Positions 1-10,540 of a DNA stretch of 64,000 nt are shown here, piece by piece. Where the stretch lies: assembly GCA_003283415.1 (NCBI GenBank), contig QBXH01000001.1, positions 106,215 to 170,214 on the forward strand. The letters run 5' to 3'. How positions within the stretch are numbered: position 1 is the stretch's first letter; every line of letters begins with the position of its first letter. The position numbers and the translations under genes were made by a program. The stretch comes from Prochlorococcus sp. AG-321-E21 (GTDB lineage: Bacteria; Cyanobacteriota; Cyanobacteriia; PCC-6307; Cyanobiaceae). Below the pieces are notes generated by a model. That model was given only the letters and a program-made list of their open reading frames with translations. It was not told where the DNA came from and made no database searches.

Positions 1-617
1 ACTTTTTGTCTGAAAAAAGTCATGAGAGATATTTAACTATTAAAGAAAAATTAAAACTTCTTAAAGTACCTTTTATCGAAAATCTTAATTTAGTAAGAGG
101 TTTGGATTATTACACACACACTGCATTTGAAATTACAAGTGGTTTACTAGGTTCTCAGGCTACTGTATGTGGAGGAGGAAGATATGATGCTTTGATTAGT
201 CAAATGGGAGGGAAAGAAACTCCAGCTATTGGATTTGCAATTGGATTAGAAAGACTCATTTTATTATCGGGTAAAGATCTTGAAGAAAGTAGAGAAAATG
301 ACATTTATATTGTGAATAAAGGTATTCATGCTGAAACATTGGCAATGGACTTATCTAGAAAGTTAAGAAATTATGATTTAAAAACAGAATTAGATCTTAC
401 TGGGGCATCATTTTCAAAGCAATTTAAAAAAGCTAATAAAATTAAATCAAAAAGTATAATTGTTATTGGTGATGATGAAGCTTTAAATAAAGAGTTTGTT
501 ATTAGGCTTTTTAATAATAAAAATTCAGAAGATAGACAGGAGACTATTTCAATTGAGGATAATATTAAATTAGAAAAGTGGCTAAAAAGTAATTTGCTTT
601 TAGATATAAACCTATAG
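1..617 (+). CDS. hisS: Histidyl-tRNA synthetase, C-terminal part (truncated by window start)
   Basis: LVRGLDYYTHTAFEI, CGGGRYDALISQMGG and AIGFAIGLERL motifs of class II HisRS plus anticodon-binding tail. Confidence 0.92.
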   Translation, partial: FLSEKSHERYLTIKEKLKLLKVPFIENLNLVRGLDYYTHTAFEITSGLLGSQATVCGGGRYDALISQMGGKETPAIGFAIGLERLILLSGKDLEESRENDIYIVNKGIHAETLAMDLSRKLRNYDLKTELDLTGASFSKQFKKANKIKSKSIIVIGDDEALNKEFVIRLFNNKNSEDRQETISIEDNIKLEKWLKSNLLLDINL

Positions 618-621
618 AATA

Positions 622-888
622 GTGAAAATTATATTATTAATATCATTTTTAATTATGTTTTCTTTTATATTTTTAAAATTTTACAAAAATAACAAAATTT
701 TAAAAAAAAAGAAGGAAATTAAATTCAACAAAAATAACTTGTATCAATGGATGAATTTGACTAAAAAAGAAAGATTTGATTTATCAAAAAAAGAATCCAA
801 TTCTTACTTAAAAAAAAGGAAAAGTTTATTAGAAGAAATTAGAAAAGAATATAAAAGTATTTCTAAAAATGATAAAAAAAGTTTATAA
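622..888 (+). CDS. Small hypothetical protein with N-terminal TM helix and Lys-rich tail (GTG start)
   Basis: Open frame 5 nt after hisS; hydrophobic N-terminus. Confidence 0.55.
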   Translation: MKIILLISFLIMFSFIFLKFYKNNKILKKKKEIKFNKNNLYQWMNLTKKERFDLSKKESNSYLKKRKSLLEEIRKEYKSISKNDKKSL

Positions 889-902
889 GTTCTTTAAAAT
901 TC

Positions 903-1205
903 GTGGAAATCTTCTGGACTTCAAATAAATCTATAAATGGTTTAAGGCATTTTGTTTTACTAAATAAAATTAGTGAAAAAGATCAAATTAAATTTTTGAT
1001 GGTTTCTGTTATTGATGTCGAGATTAGTTTGAAAATCTCATATGACGAACTAATAAATAGTGAAAAATGGATTGAAGGATGGTTAAATCTTCCTAATAGT
1101 GAATCAATCACTAAAGATTATTTAGATTATAAATCAGGTAAAAATTTAAAAGAAGAGATTATTAAAATCTTTGTTAGTAATAATTCCTTATTTAATATTT
1201 CTTAA
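903..1205 (+). CDS. Conserved-type hypothetical protein, 100 aa
   Basis: Open frame in hisS gene string. Confidence 0.6.
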   Translation: MEIFWTSNKSINGLRHFVLLNKISEKDQIKFLMVSVIDVEISLKISYDELINSEKWIEGWLNLPNSESITKDYLDYKSGKNLKEEIIKIFVSNNSLFNIS

Positions 1206-1343
1206 TTTGAAATTAAAAATAAAATCAAAAATATCCATAAAAACTATACTCTTAATAATCAGATTAATTATTTAAAAAACTTTTCCCCCCTTTCAAAGTA
1301 TTCAAAGAAACGTTATTAAGGATTAATAATATTTAATTAAACA

Positions 1344-1580
1344 ATGTTAGAAAATATATGGCACTCATCTAATTTTGCTGCAAAGGATTTAGGTCTAACT
1401 GAAATTAAACTTTCCCGTCTAAGGGAAAATGGGTTTTTAAAACCTGGAATTCATTGGAAAAGCTCTCCTATAGGACAAAAAAAACCCTGGAATCCAGAGG
1501 CTCTTTACAATTCAATTTTATGCAGAAAAATAATTGATGAAATTTATTCTGAAGAAAAATATGACCAATATGCGGCTTAA
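1344..1580 (+). CDS. Small putative DNA-binding protein (excisionase/MerR-like winged-helix feel)
   Basis: 78 aa; LTEIKLSRLRENGFLKPGIHWKSSPIGQKKPWNPEALYN resembles short wHTH/Xis-like proteins; no search run. Confidence 0.5.
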   Translation: MLENIWHSSNFAAKDLGLTEIKLSRLRENGFLKPGIHWKSSPIGQKKPWNPEALYNSILCRKIIDEIYSEEKYDQYAA

Positions 1581-1637
1581 TTTAATTTCTGAATCATCTA
1601 AGACCTCTTAAGAATCATGATTTATTTAATTAGATTA

Positions 1638-1814
1638 CTATTTTACTAGATTTTCATACTTACAATCAGTCAAAGTGCTTTGAAGTATTGGATATAGGTT
1701 TATCATGTTTATATATTGAACTGATTTACGATAAGACTTAGCTGCTTTTTTGTAATGCCCTTGTGATTTCATTTCTAGAGAAATTTTTCTAGAATTCCTT
1801 GGGGAAATTGTCAT
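1638..1814 (-). CDS. Hypothetical microprotein, 58 aa (absent from ORF track)
   Basis: Read on minus strand: MTISPRNSRKISLEMKSQGHYKKAAKSYRKSVQYINMINLYPILQSTLTDCKYENLVK*. Confidence 0.4.
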   Translation of the reverse strand: MTISPRNSRKISLEMKSQGHYKKAAKSYRKSVQYINMINLYPILQSTLTDCKYENLVK

Positions 1815-2133
1815 ATTTAAAATTATTTTATTCTCTTTTTAGTAATCGTCTGATCATGGGTCAATGTTGTATCTGTTTTTATTACACATAAAATTGTTTA
1901 TGTCAGCAAAAAAAGATTTATAAAAATTTGAATTTATTTGAAAATAAAATAAAAATTTGGCTTTTTTAATTAAATATCATATTAAAACTATGTTCTTTGC
2001 ACTTAGGAATTCTATTGAAATTAGCTTTCCCTTATTATCCTTTGAATTAATAACCTTTACAATTTTGTTATTAATTCAGCCGTTTGATGAAATATAAAGT
2101 ATTCTCAAAACGTTTAAGCTAATCAATTCCTAA

Positions 2134-3192
2134 ATGCAAACCTATGGTAATCCAGACACCACCTATGGATGGTGGGCTGGTAATTCAGGTGTAGCTAATC
2201 GCTCAGGAAAATTTATCGCTGCTCATGTCGCTCATGCAGGGTTAATTGTTTTTTGGGCCGGTGCTTTCACTCTTTTCGAACTATCAAGATTTGACCCCAG
2301 TGTCCCAATGGGTCAACAACCTCTTATTGCACTTCCACACTTGGCTACCCTTGGAATAGGGTTTGATGCTGATGGAGTTCTAATGGGAGATACCAAACCT
2401 GTACTAGCAATAGCTATTGTTCATTTGGTTTCCTCTATGGTACTTGCAGCTGGTGGATTACTTCACTCGCTACTTCTTCCAGGAAATCTTGAAGAATCAG
2501 AAGTCGCAAAGGCAAGGAAATTCAATATTGAATGGGATAATCCAGATAAATTAACTTTCATTCTTGGACATCATTTAATTATTCTTGGTTTCGCTGTAAT
2601 TCTTCTTGTTGAATGGGCAAGAGTTCATGGAGTCTACGATCCCGCTATTGGTGCCGTGAGACAAGTTGAGTATGATCTAAACCTTGCTGAGATTTGGAAT
2701 CATCAAACAGATTTTCTACTAATAGATGATTTAGAAGATGTTATGGGAGGTCATGCTTTCCTTGCATTTGTCTTGATTACAGGTGGTGCTTGGCACATTG
2801 CTACAAAGCAAGTTGGTGAATATACCAAATTTAAAGGTAAAGGTCTTCTATCTGCGGAAGCAGTTCTTTCATGGTCTTTAGCAGGTATTGGTTGGATGGC
2901 AATTATTGCTGCCTTCTGGAGCGCATCAAATACAACAGTTTATCCTGTAGAGTTTTTTGGTGAACCACTTGAATTGAAATTCAGTATTTCTCCATATTGG
3001 ATTGATACTGTTGACCTTCCTGATGGTGTTTATACATCAAGGGCATGGTTAGCAAATGTACATTACTACTTTGGTTTCTTCTTTATTCAAGGTCATCTAT
3101 GGCACGCACTAAGAGCCTTAGGATTTGACTTTAAGAGAGTTACAAATGCTATCAGTAACATTGATAGTGCTACTGTTACTCTTAAAGATTAA
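2134..3192 (+). CDS. pcbA: Prochlorophyte chlorophyll a/b-binding light-harvesting protein Pcb (CP43/IsiA family)
   Basis: [74 protein letters not shown]; conserved His in TM helices; 352 aa. Confidence 0.95.
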   Translation: MQTYGNPDTTYGWWAGNSGVANRSGKFIAAHVAHAGLIVFWAGAFTLFELSRFDPSVPMGQQPLIALPHLATLGIGFDADGVLMGDTKPVLAIAIVHLVSSMVLAAGGLLHSLLLPGNLEESEVAKARKFNIEWDNPDKLTFILGHHLIILGFAVILLVEWARVHGVYDPAIGAVRQVEYDLNLAEIWNHQTDFLLIDDLEDVMGGHAFLAFVLITGGAWHIATKQVGEYTKFKGKGLLSAEAVLSWSLAGIGWMAIIAAFWSASNTTVYPVEFFGEPLELKFSISPYWIDTVDLPDGVYTSRAWLANVHYYFGFFFIQGHLWHALRALGFDFKRVTNAISNIDSATVTLKD

Positions 3193-3214
3193 ATTTTAGT
3201 CATTAATTAATATT

Positions 3215-3244
3215 AAAAGGCCTCAATTAATGAGGCCTTTTTTA
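3215..3244 (+). terminator. Rho-independent terminator of pcb
   Basis: AAAGGCCTCA-attaa-TGAGGCCTTT followed by T-run. Confidence 0.85.
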
Positions 3245-3296
3245 TTTGATAAATTTTATCTATTAAATTAGATTAAAAGTATTAAGTTTAAATTAG

Positions 3297-4670
3297 TTGA
3301 ATATTTCTCTCCTACAGAATCAAAATATTTTCACAAATTCTCTTTTAATAAGTCTAATAGGATTTCTAGTAATCGGTTTTTTCTTGATTTTTGGAAGGAA
3401 ATTTAAATTTGCTGTTCAATTAGAAAGATTTGGATTACCCATAGCTGTTATTTCTGGAATTGTAGGAATATCGATAGGTCCCTATGGATTAATAAATATT
3501 TTATCTAAGGAGACTACAAATGTCTGGAGTAATTTTCCAACTCCTCTCTTATCTCTAGTTTTTGCAACATTAATGATGGGAAGGCCAATCCCAAATATTA
3601 ATGGTTTAATTAGACCCATTGTCAATCAGTTTTTGTTAGCTCTTTCATTGGGCTTTGGTCAATTTCTTGTAGGAGGATTAGTAGTCAAATACTTATTATC
3701 TCCATCTATGGAAACAAATCCTTTAATGGGATGTTTAATAGAGGTTGGTTTTGAAGGAGGGCATGGTGCTGCAACTATTATTGGAGAAAGTTTTAATAAA
3801 CTTGGATTCTCAGAGGGCTTAGACTTAGGTCTTGCAATGGCTACAATGGGCCTTTTATCCTCTTCTTTATTAGGAAGTTTTTTTATTTTTGTAGGAAGAA
3901 CTTTAGGAATTTCAGATACAGAGAAGATCGTTGATAAAACAGATAATGAAAATCCAAATCTTAAAATAGGCATTTTTTCAGATTTGAGAGTTTTATTAAT
4001 AAATCTTGGCTTTGTAGGGTTGGCAATTTCTTTTGGGGTCTCGATACTTAACCTTTTGAGGTATATTTCAAACTACTTTGGTGAATTCTCAAAACAAGTA
4101 ATCTTATCACTTCCTGTATTCCCACTTATTCTTATAGGATCACTTTTGATTAGATATATCTTAGAAAAAACGAATAATACAGACTTTATCTCTAATCTTC
4201 TTCAAAGAGAAATTGGGATATTGTCCACAGATTTATTGATTTTTACAGCAATGGCAAGTTTAGATATTGCTACTGTTCTTGATAATTGGAGATTGATTTT
4301 GGTACTTACTATTTTTGGTTTGATTTGGAATTTAATTTGTATTGCTTATTTCGCATACTTTGTATTTGAAAAACACTGGTTTGAAAGAAGTTTAATAGAA
4401 TTTGGAAATTCAACTGGAGTAGTTGCATCTGGACTACTTCTTTTAAGACTCGCTGATCCAAAAAATATTTCTAAAACACTTCCGATTTTTACATCTAAGC
4501 AACTTTTTGCTCAATTAATCTTATCAGGAGGATTTTTTACAGTATTAGCTCCATTATTGATCTCAAAAATAGGATTAGATTATTGGACAGAGATTTGTGC
4601 ATCAATAACTCTTTTTACTATTTTGGTTGCATTCTTTTTTAACAAAAGGTTTTCTACAAGTTATCAATAA
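3297..4670 (+). CDS. Sodium/glutamate symporter (GltS-like)
   Basis: Polytopic 457 aa; FEGGHGAATIIGESFNKLGFSEGLDLGLAMATMGLL resembles GltS. Confidence 0.75.
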   Translation: MNISLLQNQNIFTNSLLISLIGFLVIGFFLIFGRKFKFAVQLERFGLPIAVISGIVGISIGPYGLINILSKETTNVWSNFPTPLLSLVFATLMMGRPIPNINGLIRPIVNQFLLALSLGFGQFLVGGLVVKYLLSPSMETNPLMGCLIEVGFEGGHGAATIIGESFNKLGFSEGLDLGLAMATMGLLSSSLLGSFFIFVGRTLGISDTEKIVDKTDNENPNLKIGIFSDLRVLLINLGFVGLAISFGVSILNLLRYISNYFGEFSKQVILSLPVFPLILIGSLLIRYILEKTNNTDFISNLLQREIGILSTDLLIFTAMASLDIATVLDNWRLILVLTIFGLIWNLICIAYFAYFVFEKHWFERSLIEFGNSTGVVASGLLLLRLADPKNISKTLPIFTSKQLFAQLILSGGFFTVLAPLLISKIGLDYWTEICASITLFTILVAFFFNKRFSTSYQ

Positions 4671-4708
4671 GAAGTTAGGTTAGTATAAAAATATATTTTT
4701 CTTGATTT

Positions 4709-4966
4709 ATGTCCTACACACCATATGATATTCCTCCTCAAGAAAGTAAAGAAAAATGGTTTAGGAGTCACTTGCTTGGAAGAGAAGTTGAACTAGGAGA
4801 ATTATATAGTCTTGGATTTAAAGAATTGGATTTAATTATGGCTGAAACTGCAGAAATTAGAAGTGATATTGAATTTAAAGAAAAAAATATTGGAAAATTT
4901 AGAACAGCAGGATATTTTTTAGAATTAGCCAGAATTATTGAAAAAAGAAAATTACTTGAAAGCTAA
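4709..4966 (+). CDS. Hypothetical protein, 85 aa
   Basis: Open frame; convergent 4-nt overlap with GST gene. Confidence 0.65.
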   Translation: MSYTPYDIPPQESKEKWFRSHLLGREVELGELYSLGFKELDLIMAETAEIRSDIEFKEKNIGKFRTAGYFLELARIIEKRKLLES

Positions 4967-5622
4967 TCAAAATAGAAATATTCTTTCTTTTTAGATGGTT
5001 TCCATGGATCAAATTTATGCATTAATTTTTTAAAGTGTTGATGTCTTTCAAAATATCCTAACCAATCTTTTATAGGATCATCAAAATAATTTATTTTTTT
5101 TTGGCTTTCGCAAGCAATTTTAAATTGCCTTACAAATGGCCAAATACACCAATCCGCAATCGAAGGTTTATCTCCAATTATCCATCTATTATTTGTAAGG
5201 ATTTTATTCCATTTTTTTATGAATTTAGTAGCTTCTAAAAAATGGTAATCTTCTTCGCTAGCATTAAATCTCATGGAATATTTAAAACGATCTAAATGAT
5301 ATTTAAAACTATGATCATTTTCAGAAATAATTTCTAAAATTTCTTCTTCTTTATTTTTAGGATTATAAAATTTCTTTATATTTTCCTTTTCTGATTCTGA
5401 AAGTGCCCAGATTATGATGTCTAAACTTTCCTCTATGACTTCATTATTTTTTTTTAATAAAATTGGAACAGTTTTTGTCCTTGATTTATTCATGAATTCG
5501 ATGGGCTTATTTTTTAAATCAACTTCTCTTATTTCGACTTTGATTTCGCAAATTAATAATGCCCATCTAACTCGAATAGCATATGGACATCTACGAAATG
5601 AATATAAAATCTCTGTTGTCAT
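4963..5622 (-). CDS. Glutathione S-transferase family protein
   Basis: ILYSFRRCPYAIRVRWALLICEIKVEIREVDLKNKP thioredoxin-like N-terminus plus helical C-domain. Confidence 0.8.
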   Translation of the reverse strand: MTTEILYSFRRCPYAIRVRWALLICEIKVEIREVDLKNKPIEFMNKSRTKTVPILLKKNNEVIEESLDIIIWALSESEKENIKKFYNPKNKEEEILEIISENDHSFKYHLDRFKYSMRFNASEEDYHFLEATKFIKKWNKILTNNRWIIGDKPSIADWCIWPFVRQFKIACESQKKINYFDDPIKDWLGYFERHQHFKKLMHKFDPWKPSKKKEYFYFD

Positions 5623-5696
5623 TTTGTAAAAAAATAAAATTTTTTTGATTCTTTTAGTATTATCTACATAGGAATAATCTTAACTTTACATCGAAA

Positions 5697-6239
5697 ATGG
5701 CGGGATATGTTTACCTCATAAGAGTAGGAGATCTTTATCGTATTGGTAAGGCAGATAATCTTGATAAGAAAATCAGAAAACTCAAGCCAGATGAATTGCT
5801 AACTTCCATCATGACTAAAGAACCTGAAACACTTGAAGCCAGGTTATTGAGAAAATATAAATCTCAAAGAATTCCTGAAACGGGATATTTGAAGCTCACT
5901 AAAAGACAAATAATTGAATGTAAAAAACAATTTGACTTAAAAGGAAATTTACCGCATACACTTGATGCTGAGGTTTCCATAACTTTATTTGCATCCTTTT
6001 TATTATTTGGAACAAATTTTTTAATTCTTAATTACTTTAATGTTGGATTTTTAAGAAATATTTCCTATTCATTCGGTTTTGCCTCTATACCTATGATAAT
6101 TTTGTTTCTAACAGGTAGTTTTGGAGGATATTTTTCTGATGATTTAGCTCTATTTTCGTTATTAACAAATCGAATAAAAGGTTTATTGATAGCTATTGCG
6201 ATGATAACAATGGCTTTTTTAGTGTTCAAACTAAATTAA
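5697..6239 (+). CDS. GIY-YIG-like (T5orf172/MUG113-type) N-terminal domain fused to C-terminal TM helices
   Basis: YVYLIRVGDLYRIGKADNLDKKI...PETLEARLLRKYKSQRIPETGYLKLTKRQI then three hydrophobic segments. Confidence 0.65.
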   Translation: MAGYVYLIRVGDLYRIGKADNLDKKIRKLKPDELLTSIMTKEPETLEARLLRKYKSQRIPETGYLKLTKRQIIECKKQFDLKGNLPHTLDAEVSITLFASFLLFGTNFLILNYFNVGFLRNISYSFGFASIPMIILFLTGSFGGYFSDDLALFSLLTNRIKGLLIAIAMITMAFLVFKLN

Positions 6240-6943
6240 ATTTCATAATTACAATTTAAGGCTATTTCAAATGGAACTGACTGCATGGGTAATTTCAAGA
6301 TTGTAGAACATATCTCTGCTATGTCCTCTGGTTGACTCATCTTTGACTTTTCTAAGGAAGATATCTTCTCCGCCATTTTTGTATTAACCCAACTAGGACA
6401 AATAGCAGTAACTCTAATATTTTCTTCCCAACCTTTGTTCTTCATTGTTTGACAAAGGCTCATTAAAGCAAATTTTGATGAGGAATAGGCTGCTAAATCT
6501 CCTTTTGACCTTTTGCCACTCATTGAAACTAAAACGACAATTCTTCCATTATTTGATTGAATTAAGTGTTCCCAGGATAGCCTGCATAATTTCCAAATAG
6601 CTAAAAAATTTATATTAAAAGTATTTACAATCTCTTCTTCATCCCGATCTTTATATAAAAAAGGAACTTTTGAGAGAACTCCAGAACAATTTATCAAAGT
6701 ATCAAAACTTCCAAATTTATTAATTGTATTTTCGACCCATTCTATAGCGGAAAATTTATCTAATGCATCATATTTGTTTATGAGAAGTTTTTCTTTTGGC
6801 CAATTATTTGGATCGATAACGCTACCTTTAACAGACTCTAAATCTCTTATCCCAATACTAATTCTATTTCCTGCTTTTAGTTCTCTATGTGCAATATTTA
6901 ATCCAATCCCTCTGCTAGCTCCACTTATTACAATAGTTCTCAT
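6236..6943 (-). CDS. Short-chain dehydrogenase/reductase
   Basis: TIVISGASRGIGLNIA, NCSG, YSSSKFAL motifs. Confidence 0.85.
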   Translation of the reverse strand: MRTIVISGASRGIGLNIAHRELKAGNRISIGIRDLESVKGSVIDPNNWPKEKLLINKYDALDKFSAIEWVENTINKFGSFDTLINCSGVLSKVPFLYKDRDEEEIVNTFNINFLAIWKLCRLSWEHLIQSNNGRIVVLVSMSGKRSKGDLAAYSSSKFALMSLCQTMKNKGWEENIRVTAICPSWVNTKMAEKISSLEKSKMSQPEDIAEICSTILKLPMQSVPFEIALNCNYEI

Positions 6944-6950
6944 TTTATGA

Positions 6951-8234
6951 TTATATATTTGGAAGAACTATCCTCAATAGCATTTTTAGTTCTTTGCCAT
7001 GCATAATCATTAAACCTTTTTTGACACTCCAAGGGGCTTTTATAAACATTATGCACATTGCATATACTATTTCTCTTAAGGATAATGTATCAGTTAAAAA
7101 TCCATACCATTGAGTTTTAGGTAATTTAAAGAAACTACCAAAAAATTCTCTTAATAGTTTTTCATCGAATCTCATTAGTTTTTCTAAACCAAATTGGTAA
7201 ATTGATTTCTTTCTTATTAATTCTTTAGGCCATAAACTCTCCCAGCCTTTTCTGGCAATATTATAAGTACTTAATTTCTTATCATTCATTGCGGTTGATA
7301 TTGCTTTTGCTACAAGTGGAGCTCTTCTTAAAACATTACCAATTAAATATCCTGAGGCTGGGTGAACCATTGAAGCCGCTCCACCGTATCCCAATATTGG
7401 TTGTTTAAAGTCTGGGATAGGCATATTCATTGGTAAAAACAACCCAAGTTCTTCATGCTGCATGCTTGTAATTGAGATATTTCTGTAAGACAATCTTTTC
7501 TCTAATCTTTCTTTTAAATTCTCCATTGTTAAAGGATTTACTAATCCAAGAGAAGTCTCTTCAAGAAAATACTTCCCATTTCCCATATCCATTGCATACA
7601 AAAAAGTAGGAGGTTCTTTTTTTTGCTCCTCATTTAAATGATCATTTCGATAATCCATCAAAACAAATTGCCCTTTTTGTAGTGGAGGCTTACTAAAACT
7701 TCCTACTATTCCGTAACAAGTCTGAACTGCTAATGGTCCACATGATTTTAATTTTAGAAATACAGGATCATATCCTGTTGCATCTACAACTAATCTTGCA
7801 GAGTAAGTTTTTCCATCACTTGTTGTAACTATACTTTTATTTTTCTGAAAGTTTATCTTCTCTGCAAAACCCTCATGCCATCTAATAAGAGACTTATTAC
7901 ATTCATTTAACCAGTAACTATGTAATTTCTCTTTATCAAATAATCCATAATCTAAAGAATGCTCGGTTGCTTTGTTTTCATAGTGATGTTCTTCAATAGA
8001 ACCATGTCCAAAAAAACTAACGGTATTTTTCCATCTATATTCAAGTAAATCCTGAAGTCCAAGTTGATCTACTTCTTTTCCCCAAATCCCATAAGTATTT
8101 GGCCAAGGCTCGTCTGGGCCATTAGGGGAAAGAACCTCTACATCTAATCTTTCTTTGCCTAAAGCCGAAGCAATAGCCATCCCTGCGGGCCCAGCTCCTA
8201 AAACTAATACATCTGGCAATCTTTTGAAAGGCAT
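6951..8234 (-). CDS. crtL: Lycopene cyclase (probably CrtL-e)
   Basis: VLVLGAGPAGMAIASALGKERLDVEVLSPNGPDEPWPNTYGIWGKEVDQLGL; GYGGAASMVHPASGYLIGNVLRRAP. Confidence 0.87.
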   Translation of the reverse strand: MPFKRLPDVLVLGAGPAGMAIASALGKERLDVEVLSPNGPDEPWPNTYGIWGKEVDQLGLQDLLEYRWKNTVSFFGHGSIEEHHYENKATEHSLDYGLFDKEKLHSYWLNECNKSLIRWHEGFAEKINFQKNKSIVTTSDGKTYSARLVVDATGYDPVFLKLKSCGPLAVQTCYGIVGSFSKPPLQKGQFVLMDYRNDHLNEEQKKEPPTFLYAMDMGNGKYFLEETSLGLVNPLTMENLKERLEKRLSYRNISITSMQHEELGLFLPMNMPIPDFKQPILGYGGAASMVHPASGYLIGNVLRRAPLVAKAISTAMNDKKLSTYNIARKGWESLWPKELIRKKSIYQFGLEKLMRFDEKLLREFFGSFFKLPKTQWYGFLTDTLSLREIVYAMCIMFIKAPWSVKKGLMIMHGKELKMLLRIVLPNI

Positions 8235-8463
8235 TAATTATAAATTCTGAAGTTAGAAAAGTTTTTGGAAAAATAAAAAATATCTAAAGCTTCATTTTTA
8301 TAATTCATTCAAAATTTTATAATTAGAATAAATTTTATAATAAGCAAGAGAATCTATTCCTAGGTCTTATGTTTTAAGTGTTTTAACAATAATTTATAAG
8401 ACTTCAAAAGATGATATTCTATATAATTTTTTATATTATTAATAATACCCTCATCCAATTGTA

Positions 8464-9465
8464 ATGATAAAAGATAAAAATATTTTATTAACCGGAGGTA
8501 ATTCTGGGATTGGGTTTTTTTCAACTATTAACTTATTGAAGACTCAAAATAATTTATATATTCCAATTAGATCTTTATCAAGAAAAGAAGAATTTTCATT
8601 AAAACTAATAAAGTATTTTGATAAGGAATATCTAGACAAATATTTAAATATTATTGACAATATTGATTTAGCTAATTTAGAAAACATCCAAAAAGTAAGA
8701 GATTATTTAATCCAAAAAAATGTTTCTTTAGATGTTGTTATTTTAAATGCAGGCTTACAATATACTGGAGCTTTTTATCCTAAAGTCTCAAAACAAGGAA
8801 TCGAGCTGACGTTTGCTGTTAATCATCTTGCACACTTTTATTTAGTTAATATTCTTACAGGACTAATAAATAACAATAATGAATCTAGGATTATTATTAC
8901 ATCATCGGATGTTCATGATCCTGAGAGTCCAGGAGGAAATGTAGGAGAGAGAGCAGGTTTAAATAATTTAATAAATTTTAAAGAAGAAATTACAGGAAAA
9001 TATATAAATTTTAATTCTGACAAGGCTTATAAAAATAGCAAATTATGTAATATTTTATTTGCTAAAGAACTTTCAAAAAGATTACAAATGCAAGCTAGTA
9101 AAATATCAGTCATTACTTGGGCTCCAGGTCTTGTTATTCCAGATGAAGACTTAGGTTTTTTTAGATATAGTAATAAGTTTAATATCTTTGGATATTTAGT
9201 TTTTTCAAGTATTGCAAAGAATATTTTAGGTATTTCTGAAAATGTAGAAAATGCAGGTAATCTTCTTTCTCAGATTGTTTTCGATAGTGCTTTTAATAAT
9301 ATTAAATACTTACATTTAAGCAATAAGCTTGTCTTTTATAAAAAACATAAATTACTCAAAAGTACTGTAAGTGAAGAAGCTTCTAAAAATGAGCTTGCTT
9401 TAAAACTTTGGAATTTAAGCGAGGAATTATGCAGGTCATTTGGGTTCGTTTCTTTCAATATTTAA
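8464..9465 (+). CDS. Short-chain dehydrogenase, protochlorophyllide-oxidoreductase-like
   Basis: NILLTGGNSGIGFFSTINLL; LNAGLQYTGAFYPKVSKQGIELTFAVNHLAHFYLVN; AYKNSKLCN motif as in POR-like SDRs. Confidence 0.75.
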   Translation: MIKDKNILLTGGNSGIGFFSTINLLKTQNNLYIPIRSLSRKEEFSLKLIKYFDKEYLDKYLNIIDNIDLANLENIQKVRDYLIQKNVSLDVVILNAGLQYTGAFYPKVSKQGIELTFAVNHLAHFYLVNILTGLINNNNESRIIITSSDVHDPESPGGNVGERAGLNNLINFKEEITGKYINFNSDKAYKNSKLCNILFAKELSKRLQMQASKISVITWAPGLVIPDEDLGFFRYSNKFNIFGYLVFSSIAKNILGISENVENAGNLLSQIVFDSAFNNIKYLHLSNKLVFYKKHKLLKSTVSEEASKNELALKLWNLSEELCRSFGFVSFNI

Positions 9466-10467
9466 TGTTTGAGTTGGGAATGCAAACTCTATATTATTGA
9501 GAGAGAATTCTTCGATAATTTTTAAATTAATACATTGCTGTGCTTCCATAGCAGCTAAATAATTGTTTGTTGGAATATAATAAACTAATTCGATATTAAG
9601 ACTGAAGTCTCCAAAATCTGTAAAGTGACATCTATCAAAAGAAGCATCTTTAGTCTCTTCAACAATTTTTTCTATGATTTTGGGAATCATTTTCATCAGG
9701 GATGGAGATGTTTCATAAACTACTCCTAACTTATGTACAAGTCTCCTTTTTTTCATTTGAGCATAATTTGAAATAATCCCATTAGTTAATGCACTATTGC
9801 TCATCACTATTACTTCTCCATTGATACTTCTTATTCTTGAGGATCTTACTCCTACCCTTTCTACCATTCCTAATACGCTATCTGCCTTTATAAACTCACC
9901 TTTTTGAAAAGGTTTATCAAGTAAAATTGTGATGTATTCAAAAAATTCTTGTACAGGGTCTTTTAAAGCTAATCCTGCTCCAATCCCGCCTGCACTAAGT
10001 AAAGCCCAAATTGCGGTCATTTGAACTCCTATATTTTGTAAGAAAAATATCGACCCTATTGTCCAAGTAAATGCTTTTATTAGAGGTGTTAATGAGGAAA
10101 TCATTGAACTGATAGATGAATCAGCTATTTTAGAGGTAGATTCTGTTAAGGATCTAATCAATACTTTGTTAAGAGCCTTGATAATGATTATTAATATAAG
10201 TAACTTTTGAATATTTAATAATACAGATATAAATGTTATTTCATCAGTAAAAAAATAATCAATTGATAAATAGGCTGAGAGAAGAAAACCAATTGGTCTT
10301 ATGATTCCAGTAACAGTTTCAAAAATAAAATCATCAAAATTTGTTTTTGTACGCTTAGAAATTCTTTTAAGAATAATTTTGAAAACTTTAGATATTATAA
10401 TTGATAATATTATTCCAATAATAAATATAGAAATAGCCAAAAGAATGTTTTCCGTAATTAATTTCAT
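9436..10467 (-). CDS. MscS-family mechanosensitive channel
   Basis: ALLSAGGIGAGLALKDPVQEFFEYITILLDKPFQKGEFIKADSVLGMVERVGVRSSRIRSINGEVIVMSNSAL. Confidence 0.88.
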   Translation of the reverse strand: MKLITENILLAISIFIIGIILSIIISKVFKIILKRISKRTKTNFDDFIFETVTGIIRPIGFLLSAYLSIDYFFTDEITFISVLLNIQKLLILIIIIKALNKVLIRSLTESTSKIADSSISSMISSLTPLIKAFTWTIGSIFFLQNIGVQMTAIWALLSAGGIGAGLALKDPVQEFFEYITILLDKPFQKGEFIKADSVLGMVERVGVRSSRIRSINGEVIVMSNSALTNGIISNYAQMKKRRLVHKLGVVYETSPSLMKMIPKIIEKIVEETKDASFDRCHFTDFGDFSLNIELVYYIPTNNYLAAMEAQQCINLKIIEEFSLNNIEFAFPTQTLNIERNEPK

Positions 10468-10540
10468 ATCTAATTAATACTTAAATAACCAATATTTAAA
10501 GTTTAAATTATCTCTAAAAATAAACCAGTCTTGATTATCT

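Noticed and set aside
3659-3973. 104-aa minus ORF opposite GltS-like gene
   Set aside because: Antisense shadow of a clear membrane transporter
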